Shown: positions 14,906 through 26,900 of the stretch, piece by piece
Numbering within the stretch: the first letter of the stretch is position 1
Layout: each line of letters begins with the position of its first letter
Position numbers and translations under genes: made by a program
Notes under the pieces: generated by a model
The model's input: only the letters and a program-made list of their open reading frames with translations
What the model was told of the DNA's origin: nothing
Database searches by the model: none
NCBI GenBank assembly: GCA_907164885.2
Contig: OU015497.1
Location: 67,226,077-67,290,076 of the forward strand
DNA: 64,000 nt
Direction: 5' to 3'
From: Dolomedes plantarius
Taxonomy: Eukaryota; Arthropoda; Arachnida; Araneae; Dolomedidae

Positions 14906-16468
14906 CTACGATCACTTTTTTTTACATGCCTTTATTAACTCGCTTTCTTTGTTTGTGTGTTTGTGTATTTGTCCAGTACAAAACTTGCAATCGATTTTTA
15001 ACTAACTTCCCGACTAGCAAGACATTTGAAAATTTTAGAATAGCTCAGAACACGATGACAATGCATTCTTTTAATACTTTTAGCCTTCTTTCAGCAGATT
15101 TAAATTCCTTTTCAGTTCATTTTGTTTTGGCGCAGACTGTTTCAGCGATCTATCGGCCGGGACAGGAACAAAACGCTAAACGCAAGTTAACTTCCAGTTA
15201 ACTTCATTTTCTATCAAGTTGATGGGATAATTCATCAAAACAATTTTAAAAAAGTATTTATTAACACATAGAATTGTCAAGTTTATATGATTCAAAAAAA
15301 AATTTTAAAAACATGGTATATAAAGAAGTTTTTTTCTATCTTGTAATAATATATACTTCCTTTGTTCCTTTGTTTGTACTTTTCTTACCTTTATATTTGC
15401 CTAGCCATTGGAAATTTTAAAAAAAAACATTCTATTATCTCTTAGGTGTTACATGGCAGTTACCGTTTGAATTTTTTACAACAATTTATTTTCTTGGCAT
15501 TGCAATATCATCAGACATTACATACCAATACTGACACATCTTAGACGAAGAATTAAATAAGGTAATTAAATATTTTGTGAACAAAGTAACAAAATAAAAT
15601 TCATCTTCTAGTTTCCTCCAATTCATCTTATTCACTTTCTTTTTTCTTCTTATTTAATCCAAATTGCTACCAACTAAGTAACCTTAATTTTCAGATGTCT
15701 AGGGAAGCAAATATATTACTGTACGAAATTTATTTTCAGAATATTTTTGAGGAGAAAATAAGTTTTGTATTTATGAGTTACACTGGAGACACGACACTAT
15801 AAGGGTTTATTACTAGTAGTTTTTGCAAAGAAAAGTGGGTTCCCTGAACATTTATTTTTCTAGTAATATTTGTATATTTTTTAAATACTTAATGTAAAAT
15901 AACCGCTTTTAAATTATGATCAATTTTTACTTTTATTTACTGAATACTGGCAAAAACAACAAGTGTTCAATGGTGTGCAAAAATGAAAGCCTAACATTAT
16001 TCTCTGCTCATAACATTTAACTCCTCTTCATTGCTGGGAAAGAAAGTAAAAGAAATGTTCTTAAAAAAGAAAAATAAAGGAAAATATATTTTAACTATTC
16101 CATAGAATTATAACTCAGTTGACTTATAGCTTAGATATCCCTTGAGTCGAAAGAAGAGTTGTTTCTTTTACAATATGAGCGTTTACTGAGATAAGTCTAA
16201 ACGGATGACATTTGGTATGGCAGTAAGAATTTATTACGAAAGAATAGAAGCTAAGCGTTAAATATATTGAATAAGAACTCTCCGCTAAAACGTGATAGTA
16301 ATATTGGTATACAGACGACTCTTTCTTGGAATGAGGGGGTGGTATAAAATAATATGGTTTATACATCGCTCAAATGCACTTCTCCTCATCTACTGTTACT
16401 AAAGTATGAAATAAGAAAGGACACTTTATTAAAACAAACCCCCCTCTCTCTCTTTATATGATCATTTA

Positions 16469-16475
<7 letters not shown>
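14906..16475. other. AT-rich spacer, possible LINE 3' UTR at left edge
   Basis: The first ~300 bp follow the LINE tail and might be its 3' UTR, including a plus-strand frame at 14902-15201 without motifs. No poly(A) end was pinned down. The rest holds nothing recognisable. Confidence 0.4.

Positions 16476-16503
<28 letters not shown>
16476..16503. repeat. (TA)n plus (GA)n microsatellite
   Basis: A TA tract followed by AAAGAGAGAGAGAT. Confidence 0.9.
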
Positions 16504-16544
16504 AGAGAGAGATAAAGAGATTGTTGAGGAAGTGTGTTAGCTCT

Positions 16545-16673
16545 TAAGACCTGTTCACATAGAATCTGTCAGCGTCAGCTTTAAAGATTCTCTTGGCGCT
16601 GATTGGTTAAGTGGGTCAAAGATTGGTTAAAAAATTTTAAACTGACGTTGACGGATTCTATGGAAACAGTCTC
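16545..16673. mobile_element. Short hairpin MITE, PIF/Harbinger-like
   Basis: The left end AGACCTGTTCACATAG and the right end (complement GAGACTGTTTCCATAG) form inverted repeats that continue through GAATC(T/C)GTCA(G/A)CGTCAG. The left flank is TTA and the right flank TTG. It belongs to the same family as the copies at 58816, 61546 and 61951. It is about 130 bp, non-coding and diverged. Confidence 0.6.
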
Positions 16674-17380
16674 TTGCAAAAATTCTTTTATTTAGCATAT
16701 CAAAACATTTAATCTTTACCTAATCAATCAGTGCACTTAAACATAGATAATGAGAATTTATTTACATATTTCTCAGTATTAGAAGTGGAATGTAGCTCCA
16801 CATACGCCAGGTATCCCGAGAAACAGACTCAATAGAACTTTGTTCAGTGGTCAACTGAAAACGAACTTTGTAAGTTTCGATATAGGGAGGAATTATGATA
16901 TTAGAAACTTGAATTATCGACTGCGACATCGACTTCGACTGCTATAGCCCCACTTCCCTATGCCGTGTCATGTCCTTAATTCTGAGCGTTTGAGTTCTTA
17001 GCCTTTTGGTTTTTATGTTAGTTCAGAGCGGAGAGCGGAACAATGCAGATAGAGCTATGTACCTATTCGAATACAATAATATGGATGAATATTTAGCATC
17101 GTAAATAATTCTGTTTTTGAATCATTTACTCAACTGTGGCATATTCTTTTTAGAATGTTCACAAACACTGGGGTCAAAAACAATAGGAATGTATTTGGAG
17201 TTTGTAAACATTATGGATTAATTTATTAAAGTAAATGACAGGAATCGTATGACCTCTAAAGGGATTGCAATTTGTATTTTCAACACGTGTTGAATATTTA
17301 GTATAAATAAACCTGTGTTGGTTTTTACTAAGCGTAGTCAAAGTTTAATCCTGGCAGCCTCTGCATAGCCCCAAATAACC
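16674..17380. other. AT-rich spacer, nothing recognised
   Basis: No coding sequence or repeat boundary was recognised. Confidence 0.4.
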
Positions 17381-17425
17381 TTAATATCCTAATAGTGTCT
17401 ACACAATAATACACAAAATACATTT
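17381..17425. repeat. Local repeat, partial copy
   Basis: CCTTAATATC followed by TAGTGTCTACACAATAATAC matches 19707-19745 closely. It is one of several dispersed pieces of one repeat unit between 17.3 and 21.6 kb. Confidence 0.6.
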
Positions 17426-17429
17426 TTTA

Positions 17430-17625
17430 TGGGCTTGTGGTGGCCCTGTGGTACAGCGCGGTGGTTTTCGTTGTTGAGGGTGCTCGGATCGAATACCAGC
17501 GTTGCGCCACTAAAAGCCTCCGTTTGTGTCGTGGCTAGCAAAACTGCGGTGTACTATGGTGGTAAGGATATTGTCCAAGAAACCGTCTGCCTCAATGGAA
17601 AGAAAAAATATATAAATAATTTTTT
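17430..17625 (+). mobile_element. tRNA-derived SINE
   Basis: CTGTGGTACAGCGCGGTGG fits an A box and GGATCGAATACC, about 40 bp later, fits a B box. The phrase GTGCTCGGATCGAAT is shared with the SINE at 2790. The body runs to an A-rich end near 17610-17625. Confidence 0.55.
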
Positions 17626-18144
17626 AAAATATATGTGAGGTATAATCCAAATAACCCCTCCCCCTCCTCCCTTGGTTTAAATAAATCGTCGTTTGAAAAA
17701 GAAACAAGCGTGAATGCAAATGAGCGGCGCTTTCCTACTAGATGGGAAACACTTTGGATAGCGAACATGCGGGACAGACAGATGATAGATCGCCACGAGG
17801 CAAAGCCAGACGAAGGTGTGCTTCGAACGAAAGAAATTGAAGAAGTGAAGATCAGTTTTGCCGTGCAGTTCGATTACAGCAATTGGGGATTGCCAAACTC
17901 ACGGTAGACGTTTGAAAGCCAAAAAGGTTAGGGGGACGAATTATACAATTCTGCTAGGGTTTAACACGCGCGATAAATTCCCGGTTGCCTGCTAGCAAGG
18001 AGTACGGTAATTATGTAGCCTTATTGTTGTTATAAATAGAGTTTAGTGTAGAAAACCTCGTCGCATCTCGTTAGTTCTTGAGTTCGTTGTTTTAGTATAT
18101 ACGTTACCGTAAAATAAGGTAATGGGAACAGTGAACTTCACAAA
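17626..18144. other. Unassigned; possible old LTR piece
   Basis: A 90-codon plus-strand frame (17635-17907) has charged, low-hydrophobicity composition but no motif that I know. TATAAATAG near 18034 followed by GC-richer sequence is promoter-like and might be from an LTR, but no partner LTR was seen. Confidence 0.3.
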
Positions 18145-18240
18145 TACATAGAGCCTTCGTGTAATAAATACCCTAAACCTTAGTAGAGATATAAATACAG
18201 CCAGCTATGTAGCTCCTGACAGCCTTAATATCATAGTAGT
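18145..18240. repeat. Local repeat copy, left of insertion
   Basis: GAGCCTTCGTGTAATAAATACC and AAACCTTAGTAGAGATATA resemble 21505-21560. The copy ends with ATATCATAGTAGT, which is repeated on the other side of the 18241-19706 insertion. Confidence 0.6.
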
Positions 18241-19706
18241 TGTAACGATGATTTTTCGTTACAGTTTTTATTAGTTAAATCTAACCTCTTTTTATTAACT
18301 GTTAGTAATCCTAGTCCAAATTTTTAATATCGTTTACTTTCCTTTAATTAATATATGGTCCCTATTTGGACAATTCCTCGTGGTCGTTCCTGGAATTCCT
18401 ACGCTTAGTGTGTTCTGGTCCAGTAACAGTTTTTCTTAAACATAAGTTTATTTAGCCCAACTCATAGAGGACTCAGCCTAAGGTATCATATCTATCACAT
18501 CAGCTTGTGTACGCTTGAAAGCAGGGCGTTTACAAGTCAGTCGCCTTTGTACCCAGTTTTACCAGGTTCAATAGGTTTCTTGGGCTTGCTCTATTATTCT
18601 TAAACAGCTGTAGGGTGAACTGGTCTGCTTACAATTGATAGCCTCGCATCAGGGTCCAACTTGTTGTTTTTCTTTGAAAAGAGCGGTCTGCTGACGTAAT
18701 GGTATGCTGAGACCAATACGAATTATTTGCGAAACTTAAGTACTTAGCTTGGCGCGTTCTTCGCCGTTTCCTTGTGCGCGCGCAAGGTTGTAGACGCATT
18801 ATTTTTGGCGGCCCTCTTCCGCGATTGGCAGTTTTCCGTGCATGGCAACCTTACTTCCTTCCCCACTCTGTCCAGATTTGAAAGATAGGATATCATATAA
18901 TTACACACTTGAGATTTTACTTAGTGTGTGTGAGGAATAGGTAGCTCCACCCCAGGGAAGAACTTCGGCTCGATCCTGTGGGAAAGGCCATGTTTTTCAG
19001 CTGAAATATTTGTGTGAAGTGCTTTGCAAGCGTACCTGTAAGGTCGCTCATACACGTGTTTCCTAGTTTATGTTAGACCGGCATGGTCCTTACTGTATGC
19101 AGATTTTTTTATTGGAGATCATCGTGTACGATATCATTTTTGGGGGAAACCCTAAGTTCTTCGAAGATATTGAGTTAAAAAAAAGCATGTTTTTATTCGA
19201 GAAGTTGTAGACTGGAGTTTTTAAGAGTTCAAGTTTATTTATCCTGTTGCATGCTGTTCGCGTATGAATCCTAGGTATGCGGTTCACATTTATTAGTTAT
19301 TAAATCATCATGGACGTTGTACATTCACTATAAGGCTTTATGTGTTCCTGATCCCTGTCTGCCATCGTGTGTATGGTATGCTGCCTTGAAACCAGGCTCC
19401 ATGTTTCATCACTCCAAACCGGCGCCGTAAGAGACAATCTTCATTAGTACAAAATTTTCAGCATCTTTATGTGAGTCTTCAACTGTAAATATTGACGCCT
19501 TGAGACTTTTTCGTCGGTATCATCTCCCTGCAGCAGAATTATTTTATACTACAGGAATCTCCTCGTAACGAACTTTTTTCTTGACAGAAAGAACTTTGCG
19601 ATTACTTCAAAATCTTATTCACGGAGTTTGCAGCCGAACTCCTTATATAATTTTCACTACTGAATTGGTGCGAAGGACATTTGTTTCTACAATGCAAAGT
19701 AAATCT
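18241..19706. mobile_element. Insertion of unknown class with 13-bp target duplication
   Basis: ATATCATAGTAGT occurs at 18228-18240 and again at 19707-19719. The sequence after the second copy (GTGTCTACACAATAATAC) is the expected continuation of the local repeat, so 18241-19706 is an insertion. It starts with TGTAACGA...TCGTTACA, a small palindrome, and has GC-richer patches. It lacks an obvious poly(A) tail, terminal inverted repeat, LTR pair or coding frame. A 13-bp duplication is long for LTR or DNA elements and fits target-primed (LINE/SINE-type) insertion better. Confidence 0.5.
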
Positions 19707-19780
19707 ATATCATAGTAGTGTCTACACAATAATACACAAAATAAAGTTTTTTGATAAAAATAAATAATAAAAAGTACATA
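19707..19780. repeat. Local repeat copy, right of insertion
   Basis: This is the continuation of the 18145-18240 copy after the insertion, and is similar to 17381-17425. Confidence 0.6.
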
Positions 19781-19783
19781 TTA

Positions 19784-21503
19784 GCTGCGTTTACATGGAC
19801 AACAATAATACCCGGGATTTACCCGCTAATAGGGAAAACCTTCGAAGCCCGTTTACATGGGACCACATTTTCACCCTGCTTTTACCCGTCTTACCGGAAG
19901 TAAAGGCCGTCACATGATTCGGCGGAAGTGATCCTCATACACCATCATTCCTTGTAAATCACGTTATGGGTTCGATCCCAGCCGGTGTCATACTTTTCCA
20001 AATTCACTGTATTGCTATTTTTAGCTTTCCATCTTCGAACTCCGCATTTATCTCGTTACGAAGTGTATGGTCCTGGGGAAGGCCTTTTTTTCCCCAATTG
20101 CTGTTCTTTTGACCTCGTATTCTTAAATTTTAAAAATAACAACAACAAAAAAATCATAAAACTTTAAAAATCCAAAAAGATTGAAAAACTTACAAAAATA
20201 TTTTTTGTATTCTTATGATATCTGCTTTTCTGGGCCTCTTAATATTATTACTTTTTTGTTTTCCGTGGATTATTAGTCTTATCTAATTTTTCTTCTAAAT
20301 TTTCTTAACTTGTAAGTCTATATTTTTTCTGTTAAAATTAACTTTTTTGTTTTAATTTAACTTTACTATTAATTTTTTTTCTTTTACCCGCGTTATTCTT
20401 ACCTTAATATTTTAATTCATTACTTAAAATTTTAACTACTGAGCACTCCCACCTTGATTACATATATCTTGCTTACAGGAGATAAAGTCGACACGACCAA
20501 TGCACTCCTCTTCTAAAACACAATTACGTCTGCGTCTATTTGTTATTTAAATGCAGCATATGTCAGTCGCTGTTGATAATTATAGAACGTTTACGATTGT
20601 TTACTGTTGTTTTTAAAAATAAATTTAGAAAATAGATAGGAAAAAAGGAATATAAGAACTAGAAGATTGATGCGGATATTAGATATAATCGTACGATCTA
20701 TGGCTTCATCGCTAAATTTAGTTTTTCCACAACAAAGAATGTGGGCAAAATTACGAAGCTCTGATTGGTGGGAAAGAAATTATTTTAAATTCCTGAAGTA
20801 ATAAAGACTGGAAAGAAAATTTTCCAATCGATAGGTGCATTTTTTTTAAATTATAAGATTAATTGTAAGATACTTATTGTTTTAATAAATCCTTTTATAA
20901 AATCAAAATGTAATTTTGATTTCAATTTTGTTTCAGTAATTTTTAGTCATGTATAAATAAAAAAATCATAAATAGATATAAATAAATTTTTATCTGTGAA
21001 TTCTAAAATAATTAATTTATAAATAAATTTTAATGTTACGTTTAATTATTGATTATACTTATTAAATTTATTAATTTTACCATAACACTTTAAATGAAAA
21101 TGTTACTGAAATTTATTGAAATGAAATTTTATTTCTTATTTTACATACCAGATGGCAGTACCATTCTATTTATAATGTAATTGGGGATGGTTCAGATCAA
21201 GAAATAAATGAAATCCTTCGGAAAAAAATAGGCACTTTTCTACTGTTTTCTTGAAAATTATGCGATCGTTAAGGGGTTCCAGATCCTTCCATCGATCATT
21301 TAGCTGCATTTTCATGGATTCACACAAGTTCAAATCCGCCATGTTATTTACTCCCAGCTTCGAAATGCATCATGGGTAATTAGCGGGTTTTATCCTGGGT
21401 CGAAGCAGGGTCGAAAATCCACCCTGCATTTTTCCCTATAATAGGGAAAAAGTAAGAAACGACCCTGCTTTTACCCGGGTTTTTGGCACATGTAAACGGC
21501 ACT
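19784..21503. mobile_element. Non-autonomous DNA element with inverted ends (~1.7 kb)
   Basis: The left end GCTGCGTTTACATGGAC is mirrored by the complement of CACATGTAAACGGCAC at the right end. Inside, both sides carry matching blocks in opposite orientation: an ACCCGGG-type block, AATAGGGAAAA, and CCCTGCTTTTACCC. The left flank is TTA and the right flank TTG, weakly like a 3-bp duplication. There is no transposase. The middle is AT-rich and hosts a SINE. PIF/Harbinger is possible but not proven. Confidence 0.55.
19950..20155 (+). mobile_element. SINE with (AAC)n tail inside the 1.7-kb element
   Basis: GGGTTCGATCCCAG near 19968 is a canonical B box. The body ends in AATAACAACAACAAAAAAA near 20143-20152. 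The A box is not clear, so the head may be truncated. Confidence 0.5.
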
Positions 21504-21504
21504 A

Positions 21505-21560
21505 TTGGAGCCTTCGTATATGAAATACCGCAAACCTTAGTTGAGATATACAGCCACCTC
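21505..21560. repeat. Local repeat, partial copy
   Basis: GAGCCTTCGTATATGAAATACC and AAACCTTAGTTGAGATATAC match 18145-18200 with substitutions. Confidence 0.55.
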
Positions 21561-23240
<1,680 letters not shown>

Positions 23241-23257
23241 ACATATATATATATATA
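23241..23257. repeat. (TA)n, left part of a tract split by the Ty3 insertion
   Basis: The TA run stops exactly at the LTR edge (23258) and resumes at 29620, so the element landed inside it. Confidence 0.85.
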
Positions 23258-23689
23258 TGTAGGACGGCGTCTAGGGGTAAGTAACTTTACGGAAAGAATT
23301 ATACGAAAGGAATAAAAAGATTAATATCTAAACTAACATTTTATTTACTTTTAAACACATAAAGAAAAGACATCACGCTATTTACAATTTACAAAGTTAC
23401 GAGGAAGGTAAATTAAGGTTTTACTACAGAGCATGGTTCACCTGTGAGATGGGGACTTCGAAATATCCCAATTCGTTAAGCGAATTCGTTAAAAACACGA
23501 CGCGAGGAAGAAGGCACGACATTACTCGTTCATGTCCGCGGGGGGGTCTGCCAGTGAGCTCCGAATGCTCTCTCCGAAAAGGTGACGTCATACGCGCTAA
23601 AAGCTTTCCTATTGGACGCTTAAGCCCAACGGAATAAAATTCGTTCAGGTCGAAGTCTCCATCTCTCACAAATCAATTTTCTACAAGTT
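23258..23689 (-). repeat. LTR (3' LTR in sense direction)
   Basis: Starts TGTAGGACGGCG on the plus strand and ends CTACAAGTT. It is the same as 29188-29619 at a constant offset of 5930. On the sense strand an AATAAA signal lies at about 23331-23336 (plus-strand TTTATT). The purine-rich tract normally expected just before this LTR is not obvious. Confidence 0.93.
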
Positions 23690-23911
23690 CGGCCAGCCTG
23701 GAATCACTGACCTCAGTGATCTGACTTTACATAAAACGATTGGCCTAAAACATCACTAAATAAATGTACATCAAAATTTCCGAAATGATTTAGATATGAG
23801 AAATAACCATACAATTCGCGCAAATGAATTACAATGAGGAAATACAATAAACAAAAATAAAATAAAAACACAGTAAACAATTATGAATAAAAAGAAAAAA
23901 CGTTTAATCCC
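23690..23911 (-). other. 3' non-coding region of the Ty3 element
   Basis: About 220 bp between the Pol stop and the LTR. The bases abutting the LTR read (sense) CCAGGCTGGCCG, which is not a typical polypurine tract. It is too short for an envelope gene. Confidence 0.7.
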
Positions 23912-26900
23912 TCATCCTGGTGAGTAGGATTTCATTAGATCGGCAGACGAGGAGGTCAATCTAGGACCCTCGTGGTTACCTACTTTCTCTAACTCGTATC
24001 TATCTCTAGGCTTTACTTCGATAACTCTATATGGTCCTAAAAATTTAGGCCTTAGCTTCAAGCCTGTTCCAAATTGCGTTCTTCGGATGACTACTAGATC
24101 TCCCTGCTGATACTCAGGGGCCTTCTTGCATTTCTTATCGTAAGTTCTTTTATTTTCAGCCTGGATCTTCTGAATGTTTCTTTTAGCATCTTGTCGTAAT
24201 TGGTTTCTTTGCTCTTGAAATTCTTCCACCATCTCTTCCATTAGCAGATTTTTTAGGTGAAGGTCCTCCTTATTTCTCATGATGACGCCAGTTAATAGTT
24301 CAAATGGAGACCATTTAGTACTTCGGTTGGAGGTGCTGTTTAGAATTCTTTGCAATGGGTCTACGAATTTGTACCACTTGGTAGGATCGACGATGGACAT
24401 CTTGGTCAAAACAGGTATAAGGGTTCGGTGGATTCTCTCCACTTGACCGTTTCCTCGTGGTACGCCAGTGGTGATCTGCAGATGTTGGATGTTCTCTTCG
24501 GTACAATAGTCACTAAACACTTTGGAGATGAAAGCAGAACCGCGATCTGTTATTATTCTTTGGGGATTGCCGAAAGTCTTTTGTTGCAATTTCAATTTAT
24601 CGAGGGCATCTTCTGCGGTGGTAGATCTTACGGGATACAGCCAGGTGAACTTCGTGAAGGCGTCGACTATTGTGAGGATATGTTGGTACCTTTTGTTGGT
24701 AGAGGGCATAGGACCAATGAAATCTACGTGATAGGTGCTTAACGGTACATCTTCTTTCGGAATAGGGTATAGGAAACCTTCTTTTTTCCCACTCTTTCTG
24801 TTGGTTAAAATACACGGTACACAGTTAACGATCACGTTTTGCACTTGTCTGCTTAAGTTAGGTATGAAAAATTCTCGTTTAACTATTTCTTCTGTTTTTG
24901 CAGCTGCGAAGTGTCCTTTCTCATGAGCTAGCTTGATTAGCTCAGTTTGCATATCTCTTGGTACTACCATTAATTCACGGCCATCTACGTATTTGTATAA
25001 TATTTCGTTTTTAATGAAGAAGTCTGAAGTAGGGTTTGTTTCAATCAGTGATTTAAAATTTTGAGTGTTTTCGTCTCCTTGTTGAGCTCTTTTCAATCTG
25101 GCGGTGAGAGTATCGCTTGTAATTATGGCGACGGGGTATCGGCTTAACGCATCTACATGTTGCATTCTCTGGCCGGGTCGATGCACAATTTCGTAATCAT
25201 AATTTTCCAACAGTAGTGCCCATCTCGCTATACGAGTAACTAAATCTTTTTTGTCCATAGTCTTTTGAAAAGCTGAACAGTCCGTTATGATTTTGAAATG
25301 TTGCCTTAGAAGGTAGATTCGAAATTTCCTTAAAGCGGTGACAACAGCAAGAACTTCCAGTTCATAGCTACTGCATTTCTCCTCGGCTGGAGTAGTTTTC
25401 TGCGACATGTATTGAACAGGGTGTAATTTTCCGTCATCCGCTTCCTGGAGCAAAACAGCGCCATATCCTTGTTGGCTTGCATCGGTGTGTAGTTCGGTCC
25501 TTTTCCCTTGCTGAAAAATGCTTAAAACGGGACTTTCAGTTAATAGTTTCTTGAGCTTTTCGAATGCTTCAATTTGGGCTTGTTCGAATACAAATGGATT
25601 GTCTTTTCTTGTTAAATCACTCAGAGGTTTCGCTATTTTAGAGTACGCGGGAATAAATTTTCGAAAGTAGCCTGTTAGTCCTAAAAAACTTTGGATTTGC
25701 TTGACCGTTGTTGGCACTGGGAACTTCTTGACGGCTATCGTCTTCGCAATTGATGGGCGTATTGTTCCGTTTTCGACGACGTGACCCAAAAATTCGACTT
25801 TCCTACTTAGGAATCGACATTTCTCAAATTTAATTTCTAAGCCATACTTCGAAGCAACTTCAAACACTTTCTTTAGTTTTTCTAAACCTTCTTCTTCATC
25901 TTTTGCCGGAATTATCAAATCGTCCATGTAAATTACTACAATACCTTTTCGCATTAGTTCTCGAAAAATACTGTACACATATCTTTGGAATACGCTGGGA
26001 CTAGTGCTTAGGCCGAAAGGTACTTTATTGAACTCGAATTGTCCGTCTGGAACAACGAAGGAGGTGAGATGTTTGCAGTCTTCATTTACATCGACATGGA
26101 AAAATCCATTTCTCAAATCTAACGTAGTGTACACCTTGGCTTCTTGGAGTTTATCTAATACGTCTTCTATCAACGGCAATGGAAAACGATCCTTGACTAA
26201 TTTCCGATTCAACTTTCTATAGTCCACACACAATCTAGTGGTGCCATCTTTTTTCTTGACTAGCACAATTGGACTCGCATATTCGGATGAGCTTGGTCTT
26301 ATAATTCCTTGTTCAAGCCATTCGTCGACTTGCTTGTTGACTGCTTGGTTCTCGGTAAAGGATAAGCGACGTGCAGGCTGGTAAACCGGTATATCATCTT
26401 TCAAAATAATCCTCATGGACACGTTTGTCGTTTCGGTCTTATTTGGCTCATAGTTGGAGATCAATTCAAACAGTTCTTTTCTTATTCGTGGATTGCTAAC
26501 ATGTTTGATTTCAATTTCGTCTTCAGTTTTCGCTTCGTATACTTGGGTGTGCATGAACCAAGTTTTATCTTCATGTTTACGGAACTGAACACTTTCTTTG
26601 TCGAAGAAGACGGAGGCTTGTTCCAAAATATCTGATCCGATTACTGCCTGAAATTCTAAACACGGCGTAGGTACGATGTGCCACGTGAGGGAATATTCTT
26701 TTCCATCCAATTCAATTTTCCGTTGGAACGACCCTTTTGTTTTGACTTCGTACTTCCCTAATCCAGATAACACTACTATGTCTTTCGAGAGTTCTGAGGG
26801 TTTGGTTATTCCTTTGCACATATCTTCACGAATGAGCGTCGCTGAACTGCCTGTATCGATGAGAGCTTCAAAAGTCTTGTTACCCATGGTTATTTTCTTC

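Noticed and set aside
17635..17907. 90-codon frame as a host gene or Gag piece
   Set aside because: There is no motif, no known neighbour and no splice evidence. It is not distinguishable from chance.
19960..19990. GGTTCGATCCC as part of a functional tRNA gene
   Set aside because: No acceptor stem or cloverleaf can be built around it. The following body and (AAC)n tail fit a SINE.
23424..23669. 81-codon minus-strand frame, repeated exactly at 29354-29599
   Set aside because: It lies wholly inside the LTR. Its exact duplication reflects LTR identity, not a conserved gene.
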